Shown here: positions 31,057 through 36,420 of the stretch, in pieces
How the letters are laid out: every line of letters starts with the position of its first letter
Position numbering within the stretch: the first letter of the stretch is position 1
From: JAIVGV01 sp035295985
Lineage (GTDB): Bacteria > Acidobacteriota > Blastocatellia > Pyrinomonadales > Pyrinomonadaceae
Length of the DNA: 36,420 nt
Direction: 5' to 3'
Assembly: GCA_035295985.1 (NCBI GenBank)
Contig: DATHBT010000251.1
Span: 1-36,420, forward strand
Notes under the pieces: model-generated
The model's input: only the letters and a program-made list of their open reading frames with translations
Databases searched by the model: none
Told to the model about the DNA's origin: nothing
Translations under genes and position numbers: made by a program

Positions 31057-32916
31057 ATGGGCAAAGTCATCGGCATCGACCTGGGCACCACCAACTGCTG
31101 CGTCTCCGTCCTCGAAGGCGGCTCGGTTCAGATCATCGCCAACAAGGAGGGCGGGAGAACGACGCCCTCGGTCGTCGGCTTCACGGACAAGGGCGAGCGC
31201 CTCGTCGGCCAGATCGCCAAGCGGCAGGCCGTCACCAACGCGGCCAACACCGTCTATGCCGTCAAGCGACTGATCGGCCGCAAGTTCGACTCGCCCGAGG
31301 TGCAGAAGGCGAAGGAGACCGCCCCCTTCGAGATCATCGAGGCCTCGAACGGCGACGCCCGCATACGCGTGCAGGGGCGCGTTTACAGCCCGCAGGAGAT
31401 TTCCGGCATCGTCCTGCAACGCCTCAAGGCCGCGGCCGAAGACTTCCTCGGCGAGGCGATCACGGAGGCGGTCGTCACCGTCCCCGCCTACTTCGACGAC
31501 ACTCAGCGGCAGGCGACCAAAGACGCCGGCAAGATCGCGGGCCTGAAGATCGAGCGCATCATCAACGAGCCGACGGCCGCCGCCCTGGCCTACGGCATCG
31601 GCCGCGAAGGATCGGAGCGCATCGTCGTCTATGATCTCGGCGGCGGCACGTTCGACGTATCCATCCTGGAGATGAGCGAGGGCGTCTTCGAGGTGCTCTC
31701 GACCTCGGGCAACACCTTCCTCGGCGGCGAGGACTTCGACGAGCGCATCATCGCTTGGATGGTCGAGCAGTTCCAGCAGGAGGTGGGCATCAACCTGCGC
31801 GAGGATCGCCTCGCGCTGCAACGCCTGAAGGAGGCGGCCGAGCGCGCCAAGTGCGAACTCTCCTCGCTCGACGAGACGAACATCAACCTGCCCTTCATCG
31901 CGGCCGACGCCTCGGGGCCGAAGCACTTCAGCAAGGTGCTCACGCGCGAGATGTTCGAGCAGCTGGTCGGCGACCTCGTCGAGCAGACCATCGAGCCGTG
32001 CCAGAAGGCCCTGTGGGACGCCAAGCTCCAGCCCTCGGACATCAACAAGGTGCTGCTCGTCGGCGGTCAGACGCGCTCGCCGCTCATCTGGCGCACGGTG
32101 ACGGAGATTTTCGGCCGCCAGCCGTCGGCCGAGATCAACCCGGACGAGGTGGTGTCGATGGGCGCGGCCATCCAGGGCGGCGTGCTCACCGGCGAGGTCA
32201 AGGACATCGTCCTCCTCGACGTGCTCCCGCTCTCGCTCGGCCTAGAAACCCGCGGCGGCCTCTTCACCAAAGTCATCGAGCGCAACTCGACGATCCCGCT
32301 CCGCAACGGCCTGACGTTCACCACCGTCGTCGATAACCAATCGACGGTCGAGATTCACGTCCTGCAGGGCGAGCGCGAGATCGCCTCGGGCAACCGCTCT
32401 CTGGGCAAGTTCGAGCTGGTCGGCATCCCGCCCGCGCCGCGCGGCACGCCGCAGGTCGAGGTGGCCTTCGAGGTTGACGCCAGCGGCATCCTCAACGTCT
32501 CGGCGACTGACAAGGCGACGGGCCGACAGCAGGCGATGAAGATCACGCCCACGTCGGGCCTCACGCCCGACGAGATCGAGATGCTGATCTCCGAGGCCGA
32601 AAACTCGGTGGAGCGCGACAAGCGCGCGAAGGAGGTCATCGCGCTGCGGAACAAGGTCGAGAGCCTGGCGCGCAACGCGCAGAAGACTTTCCGCGAGCTG
32701 GCCGCCTCGCTCCCGGCTGACGACCGCGAGGAGGCGCAGCGCATCTTCACGGAGTGCGCCGAGGCCGCGGGCAGCGAAGACCCGGAGGAGCTTCAGCGGA
32801 TGCTCCACCACGTCGAGCGCATCGCCTCCATGCTCACGAGCGCGATGCTCGGCGCGGTCGGCATGAGCGCGCCCGCGAAGAACTCGAACCCCGACAGCTT
32901 GATCGAGCGGTTCTAA
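31057..32916 (+). CDS. dnaK: Chaperone protein DnaK (Hsp70)
   Basis: A 619-aa Hsp70. GKVIGIDLGTTNCCVSVLEG (from residue 2) is the first ATPase signature, VYDLGGGTFDVSILE the second and VLLVGGQTRSP the third. DVLPLSLGLETRGG opens the substrate-binding domain, and the helical lid runs from about 500. The C-terminus ends NSNPDSLIERF and lacks the EEVK/D-type tail of E. coli, and the Gly/Gln-rich linker is short. It is coexpressed with grpE and dnaJ. A 73-bp gap with a heptamer hairpin follows. Confidence 0.98.
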   Translation: MGKVIGIDLGTTNCCVSVLEGGSVQIIANKEGGRTTPSVVGFTDKGERLVGQIAKRQAVTNAANTVYAVKRLIGRKFDSPEVQKAKETAPFEIIEASNGDARIRVQGRVYSPQEISGIVLQRLKAAAEDFLGEAITEAVVTVPAYFDDTQRQATKDAGKIAGLKIERIINEPTAAALAYGIGREGSERIVVYDLGGGTFDVSILEMSEGVFEVLSTSGNTFLGGEDFDERIIAWMVEQFQQEVGINLREDRLALQRLKEAAERAKCELSSLDETNINLPFIAADASGPKHFSKVLTREMFEQLVGDLVEQTIEPCQKALWDAKLQPSDINKVLLVGGQTRSPLIWRTVTEIFGRQPSAEINPDEVVSMGAAIQGGVLTGEVKDIVLLDVLPLSLGLETRGGLFTKVIERNSTIPLRNGLTFTTVVDNQSTVEIHVLQGEREIASGNRSLGKFELVGIPPAPRGTPQVEVAFEVDASGILNVSATDKATGRQQAMKITPTSGLTPDEIEMLISEAENSVERDKRAKEVIALRNKVESLARNAQKTFRELAASLPADDREEAQRIFTECAEAAGSEDPEELQRMLHHVERIASMLTSAMLGAVGMSAPAKNSNPDSLIERF

Positions 32917-32933
32917 AGAACTTTACAAGCGGC

Positions 32934-32979
32934 GAGTGACAGGCGGCGGGATGAGTTGTTATCCTGTCACCTGTCACTC
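32934..32979. repeat. Heptamer inverted-repeat element K (dnaK/dnaJ gap), GTGACAG type
   Basis: gagtgacagg (32934-32943) pairs perfectly with cctgtcactc (32970-32979); an extra cctgtca unit (32963-32969) precedes the right arm. It starts 17 nt after the dnaK stop and the C/T-rich tail cttcacttttt runs to the dnaJ ATG. It shares its heptamer with elements E and L. Confidence 0.85.
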
Positions 32980-32989
32980 TTCACTTTTT

Positions 32990-34111
32990 ATGAGCAGCAA
33001 ACGTGATTATTACGAAGTCCTAGGTGTCGGCCGCGGCGCGTCGGAGCAGGAGCTGAAGAGCGCCTACAAGCGGCTGGCGAAGCAGTACCACCCGGACGTG
33101 AACCCCGGCGACCAGGCGGCCGAGGACAGGTTCAAGGAGATCGCCGAAGCCTACGCCGTGCTCTCGAACGCGGAGCAGCGCGCGCGTTACGACCGCTTCG
33201 GCCACGCGGGCGTGCAGGGCGCTGCCGGCGCGGGCAATTGGGGCGCGCAAGGCTTCGGCAACATCGAGGACATCTTCGACCTGTTCGGCATCAACGACGT
33301 GTTCGGCCGCGCCGGCCACGGCGGCGCACGTCGCACGGCGGCGCAGCGCGGCTCAGACCTCCGTTACGATCTCGAAATCACGCTCGAAGAGGCCGCTTCG
33401 GGGATGACCGCTCAGCTCCGCATCCCGCGCCTCGAAACCTGCGAGACCTGCACGGGCACGGGCGCGAAGCCCGGCACGCAGCCCGAAAGCTGTTCGACCT
33501 GCGGCGGGGCAGGGCAGGTGCGTTACCAGCAGGGCTTCTTCTCGGTCTCGCGCGTGTGCGGCTCGTGCCGCGGGACGGGCCGCGTCGTCAAATCGCCGTG
33601 CGAGTCGTGCCGCGGCGCGGGTCGGACGGAGCGCGAGAAGCAGATGGAGGTCAAGATTCCGGCGGGTGTGGAGACCGGATCGCGCCTGCGTATCGCGGGC
33701 GAGGGCGAGGCCGGCGCGCAGGGCGGCCCGGCCGGCGACCTCTACGTCGTCATCCACGTCAAGGAGCACGAGACGTTCGAGCGGCAGGGGAGCAACCTCT
33801 ACGCCGCAGTGCCCGTCTCCTTCGCGCAGGCCGCACTCGGCGCGGAGATCAGCGTCAAGACCCTGAAGGGCGAGCAGGCTTTGAAGATTCCCGCCGGCAC
33901 TCAGACCGGCACAGTCTTCCGCATCAAAGGGCAGGGGATGCCCATCCTCGGCGGGCGCGGCCACGGAGACCTCTTCGTCTCCGTCTCGCTCCGCACGCCG
34001 ACGACCCTCACGCGCGAGCAGCGTCGCCTCCTCGAAGAACTCGCCAAGCTCGAAGATCACGAGCTGAAAGACCAGGGCCTCATGGACAAGGTGCGCGACA
34101 TCTTCGGCTGA
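32990..34111 (+). CDS. dnaJ: Chaperone protein DnaJ (Hsp40)
   Basis: 373 aa from the ATG at 32990. J-domain residues 6-70 have the H34-P35-D36 triad that stimulates DnaK ATPase. A G/F-type region follows (about 75-110), then four CxxCxGxG zinc repeats (CETCTGTG, CSTCGGAG, CGSCRGTG, CESCRGAG) and the two substrate-binding beta domains. An in-frame GTG at 32936 lies in the heptamer element and is rejected. There is no Shine-Dalgarno before 32990. A perfect hairpin follows the stop. Confidence 0.97.
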   Translation: MSSKRDYYEVLGVGRGASEQELKSAYKRLAKQYHPDVNPGDQAAEDRFKEIAEAYAVLSNAEQRARYDRFGHAGVQGAAGAGNWGAQGFGNIEDIFDLFGINDVFGRAGHGGARRTAAQRGSDLRYDLEITLEEAASGMTAQLRIPRLETCETCTGTGAKPGTQPESCSTCGGAGQVRYQQGFFSVSRVCGSCRGTGRVVKSPCESCRGAGRTEREKQMEVKIPAGVETGSRLRIAGEGEAGAQGGPAGDLYVVIHVKEHETFERQGSNLYAAVPVSFAQAALGAEISVKTLKGEQALKIPAGTQTGTVFRIKGQGMPILGGRGHGDLFVSVSLRTPTTLTREQRRLLEELAKLEDHELKDQGLMDKVRDIFG

Positions 34112-34116
34112 TAAAA

Positions 34117-34203
34117 GCCGTAAACCGTGAACCGTGACGGGTGACAGGAGAAGACAAAAACTTCTTTCCTGTCACCCGTCACGGTTTACCTGTCACGGCT
34201 CTT
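34117..34203. repeat. Heptamer inverted-repeat element L (after dnaJ), GTAAACC + GTGACAG types
   Basis: The left arm (34117-34147) joins cgtaaac, cgtgaac, cgtgacg, ggtgaca units. The right arm (34168-34203) is its inverse. An 18-bp segment (accgtgacgggtgacagg) pairs perfectly and the loop ends (agaag...cttct) can extend the stem. A cttttcc follows the right arm. It begins 5 nt after the dnaJ stop. Unlike most elements it does not reach a start codon: the next gene starts 209 nt later, so it may serve as the operon terminator. Confidence 0.92.
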
Positions 34204-34412
34204 TTCCGTACAGGCCCGCCCGCCCGCGTATCGAAAAATCAGGGCATAACGGTTGGTCCCGGCCGCGAGTTGTGATCCCGTCCGGCGGCGTAATCCGCGT
34301 AGTTTCATAGGGAAGAGGCCGCCGCGCGAGATTGACGCACCCGGCGGCACGGCGGTTGCCAAATGTCGTGCGACCGACTCTCCCGAACTTCGCTAAGGGG
34401 ACGAACTCAAAG
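34204..34412 (+). other. Gap before the small exported protein, no gene seen
   Basis: No coding frame, promoter or riboswitch could be identified with confidence. The last 20 bp carry aagggg, a possible ribosome-binding site 12-17 nt before the ATG at 34413. Confidence 0.4.
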
Positions 34413-34766
34413 ATGGCTAAACGAATTCTCGCCGCCGCCGCACTCGCGCTGCTCGTAAGCTTCAGCCCTAACTTCGCTATGGCGTCGGGCGACGATGCTG
34501 ACACCGACACGCGATTCGTCAAGGCGCGCGTCGTCGAGGTCGGAGAGCGGCGCATCGCAGTCATCACGCGCTCGGAGATCGAGCACGTCATCGCCGTGGA
34601 CGGCGAGGCGACCAAGATCAAGGTTGGCGACCGGCTGGTCTCGGTAAAAGACCTGCGCGAGGGCGACGTTGTGACGGTCGAACTCGACGAGTTGAACCCG
34701 ATGAAGTTCGCGCGCAACATCACGGTCGGCGTCCGCCTCGCGGAGCAGACGGCGCGCACGCCCTGA
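34413..34766 (+). CDS. Small exported protein of unknown function
   Basis: 117 aa from the ATG at 34413, with a signal peptide (MAKRILAAAALALLVSFSPN, cleavage near FAMA-SG, residues 1-25). The mature part (about 90 aa) is beta-rich: FVKARVVEVGERRIAVITRS, then IAVDGEATKIKVGDRLVSVKD and LREGDVVTVELDE, a layout like small OB-fold or SH3-like exported proteins. I do not recognise the family, and no metal or catalytic motif stands out. It follows the chaperone operon but is separated by a likely terminator. Confidence 0.68.
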   Translation: MAKRILAAAALALLVSFSPNFAMASGDDADTDTRFVKARVVEVGERRIAVITRSEIEHVIAVDGEATKIKVGDRLVSVKDLREGDVVTVELDELNPMKFARNITVGVRLAEQTARTP

Positions 34767-34852
34767 GTCTTTACAGCTTGTTAGTTCCGCACCTTGTCAC
34801 CGGCCTTACAGGTGCATTTGCGCCGTGTCTCTCGCGCACCAGTCGGCATTCA

Positions 34853-34889
34853 AGAAGCCGCCTCAACTCCCGGAGTTGAGGCGGCTTCT
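34853..34889. terminator. Perfect bidirectional hairpin between convergent genes
   Basis: agaagccgcctcaactcc (34853-34870) and its exact complement (34872-34889) are separated by one base, an 18-bp perfect palindrome between the small exported protein (plus) and tsaD (minus). gtattt follows on the plus strand; no T-run on the minus. It probably ends transcription from one or both sides. Confidence 0.72.
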
Positions 34890-34934
34890 GTATTTCCCGG
34901 CCATAGTGAAAACACACGGCAGAGAGACACAAAC

Positions 34935-36011
34935 TCAAGTTCTGTAGTGGACGCGCCCGCGCCGCGCGGCGTCCTCGGCGGTGTGGATGTTGCCGAGGCG
35001 GAGCGAGACGTCGGCGTTCAAGTCCAGGCCGGCGCGCTCACCCGCGAGAAGTTTGACGGTGCCGGCGGCGGCGATCATAGCTGCGTTGTCGGTCGAGAGG
35101 TGGCGGGAGGGGAAGTAAACTTTTATGCCGAGCCTGCGGCCTGCGGCGTCCGCACTGTCGCGCAGCGCGCCGTTGCAGGCCACGCCGCCCGCGACGACGA
35201 GCGTGCGCGGGTCGTAATCCGCCGCCAGCCTTTCGGTCGTCCCGACGAGCGAGCGCACGACGACGCTCTGGAAGCTCGCCGCCAAATCCTTGATCGCCTG
35301 AGAAGGTTCTTCGCCCTCCGCCACGGGCTTCAAGCCAGACTCGCGCACGTGCTTCGTCACCGCCGTTTTCAGCCCGCTGAAGCTGAAGTCGGGCAGGCCG
35401 TCGCCCATGCGCGGGACGCTGAAGGGGACAGCGCGCGGGTCGCCCTCGCGCGCGAGCCGTTCGATGACGGGGCCGCCCGGGTAGCCGAGGCCCAGCAGCT
35501 TCGCCACCTTGTCGAACGCCTCGCCGGCCGCGTCGTCGCGCGTGCGCGCGAGGACTTTGTAGCGGCCCGCCTCGGGCACGAGGAACAGATTCGTGTGGCC
35601 GCCGGAGACGACGAGCGCGAAGGCCGGGTACTCGATGGGCGGGTTCTCGAAGACGACCGAGTAGATGTGCCCCTCGATGTGGTTGACGCCGACCAGGGGC
35701 TTTCGGAGCGCGTAGGCCATCGCCTTCGCGTATGAGAGGCCGACGAGGAGCGAGCCGACTAGCCCCGGCCCCTGCGTGACGGCGATGCCGTCCAATTCGC
35801 TCGGCTTGATCCCGGCGCGCGTGAAGGCCTCCTCGACCACGGGGACGATCTTGTCCAGGTGCTCGCGCGACGCCAGCTCCGGCACGACGCCGCCGAACCT
35901 TTTGTGAACCTCAATCTGCGAAGAGATGACGGACGACACCATCTCCCGCCCGTCGCGCACGACGGCCGCCGCCGTCTCATCGCAGGAGCTTTCAATGCCG
36001 AGTACGAGCAT
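34935..36011 (-). CDS. tsaD: tRNA N6-adenosine threonylcarbamoyltransferase
   Basis: A 358-aa enzyme that transfers threonylcarbamoyl from TC-AMP to A37 of ANN-decoding tRNAs, with TsaB and TsaE. MLVLGIESSCDETAAAVV is the conserved start, and N110-H111-IEG-H115 supplies two of the metal ligands. ALVVSGGHTNLFL, DDAAGEAFDKVAKLLGLGYP, PDFSFSGLKTA and VVAGGVACNGALR complete the ASKHA fold. STDNAAMIA near the end gives the metal-binding Asp. Start at 36011 abuts no clear Shine-Dalgarno. tsaB/tsaE are not in the window. Confidence 0.97.
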   Translation of the reverse strand: MLVLGIESSCDETAAAVVRDGREMVSSVISSQIEVHKRFGGVVPELASREHLDKIVPVVEEAFTRAGIKPSELDGIAVTQGPGLVGSLLVGLSYAKAMAYALRKPLVGVNHIEGHIYSVVFENPPIEYPAFALVVSGGHTNLFLVPEAGRYKVLARTRDDAAGEAFDKVAKLLGLGYPGGPVIERLAREGDPRAVPFSVPRMGDGLPDFSFSGLKTAVTKHVRESGLKPVAEGEEPSQAIKDLAASFQSVVVRSLVGTTERLAADYDPRTLVVAGGVACNGALRDSADAAGRRLGIKVYFPSRHLSTDNAAMIAAAGTVKLLAGERAGLDLNADVSLRLGNIHTAEDAARRGRVHYRT

Positions 36012-36157
36012 GAATGAATGTTAAGTTATCCGGACGGGGGAAGGCCAGAGGCCGGACGGAGCGGTTGGCGTGAGTCGGTTGCGGCGGGCGTGGCTCGTGG
36101 ATGAGGCCGGCCGGAGCGGGCGGACGGTAAAGTTTTCAGAGCCGTCAACTGCGCTCT

Positions 36158-36420
36158 TTACTCAACCCTGACGCCCTTCCAGAAGGCGACGCGGCCTTCG
36201 ATGTGGCGTGCCGCCTCTTTCGTCCGCGGGTAGTACCAGGCGGCGTCGGGGTTCACCTCATTGCCCGCGACGATGTCGTAGTAGCTGGCCTCGCCCTTCC
36301 AGGGGCAGGTGGTGTGCGTCTCGCTCTGCCGAAAATGCTCTCTCCGTAGAGAGCTTTCGTGGAAGTAGTGGTTGCCCTCGACGACGACCGTGTCGTCGCT
36401 CTCGGCCAGGACTGTGTCAC
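36158..36420 (-). CDS. DUF427 family protein (5' end beyond window)
   Basis: The reverse complement from the window edge reads about 87 residues to a TAA at 36158: VLAESDDTVVVEGNHYFHES, then HTTCPWKGEASYYDIV, AAWYYPRTKEAARHIEGRVA and FWKGVRVE. CPWKGEASYYD, the AAW.Y pattern and the VAFW end are characteristic of DUF427. These are small proteins (about 95-125 aa) of unknown role. Only a short N-terminal part is missing. The 146-bp gap to tsaD shows no structure apart from GC-rich sequence. Confidence 0.88.
   Translation of the reverse strand, partial: DTVLAESDDTVVVEGNHYFHESSLRREHFRQSETHTTCPWKGEASYYDIVAGNEVNPDAAWYYPRTKEAARHIEGRVAFWKGVRVE

Noticed and set aside
32936..32989. Longer dnaJ starting at the GTG 32936
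   Set aside because: The extra residues come from heptamer element K; the J-domain starts at 32990.
34204..34412. Riboswitch (cobalamin-like words near 34310) upstream of the small exported protein
   Set aside because: Only short GGGAAGAGG-like words match; no conserved box or pairing pattern could be built.

Overview
This window is GC-rich chromosomal DNA from a Gram-negative bacterium. It encodes lipid A and Kdo enzymes (lpxK, waaA), an rpmE-DUF1385-prfA operon, a Ser/Thr kinase with a CxxC-type N-terminal ribbon, complex I and ATP synthase Fo genes, and an hrcA-grpE-dnaK-dnaJ operon. The protein style (Ala/Lys-rich NuoC extension, 'CPKCG...CPSDG' kinase, secreted PA-IL-like protein) suggests Acidobacteriota, possibly Blastocatellia/Pyrinomonadales. 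That placement is inferred from memory of these families, not from an alignment.

Layout. Positions 1-2185 (minus): rpmE, a DUF1385 membrane protein and the start of prfA. A divergent promoter region at 2186-2485 then leads into a long plus-strand respiratory block: nuoC, a 78-aa orphan, nuoD, an AllA-like (ureidoglycolate lyase family) gene, a small coiled-coil gene, then nuoH, I, J, K, L, M and N (to 15437). nuoA and nuoB are not next to nuoC, and no nuoE/F/G is present. A hairpin ends this block, immediately before a family-2 glycosyltransferase and a radical SAM protein. atpZ-, atpI-, atpB- and atpE-type genes follow, closed by a strong terminator at 20422-20464. Next come a secreted protein with two PA-IL-like domains and a transmembrane Ser/Thr kinase. 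A minus-strand block (24013-28214) holds efp-waaA-lpxK and an SprT-like metalloprotein. The plus-strand chaperone operon hrcA-grpE-dnaK-dnaJ follows, then a small exported protein. The window ends with tsaD and a partial DUF427 gene on the minus strand.

The most unusual signal is not a protein. Nearly every same-strand gap of about 50-130 bp is filled by a structured element made of degenerate 7-bp tandem repeats. The repeats form two inverted arms around a short (about 16-22 bp) or longer (about 47-63 bp) spacer. At least six unrelated heptamers are used (TTAGCTG, GTCCGTT, GGATTGC, GTGACAG, GGTTAGA, GTGATGA types), but the architecture is the same. The 5' arm is G/T-rich and usually begins at or within a few bases of the upstream stop codon. 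The 3' arm is C/A-rich and usually runs up to the next start codon, replacing the Shine-Dalgarno sequence. Folded, such a hairpin would place the stop codon beside the next start codon. The elements are absent from the divergent and convergent gaps and from the tight junctions (6-13 bp). This is the candidate undescribed system of the window.

Smaller points of interest are the low-complexity and His-rich extensions on NuoC, NuoL and AtpB, a signal-peptide-like N-terminus on the ATP synthase c subunit, an EF-P with Asn at the usual Lys/Arg modification position, and an attenuator-like hairpin ahead of efp.
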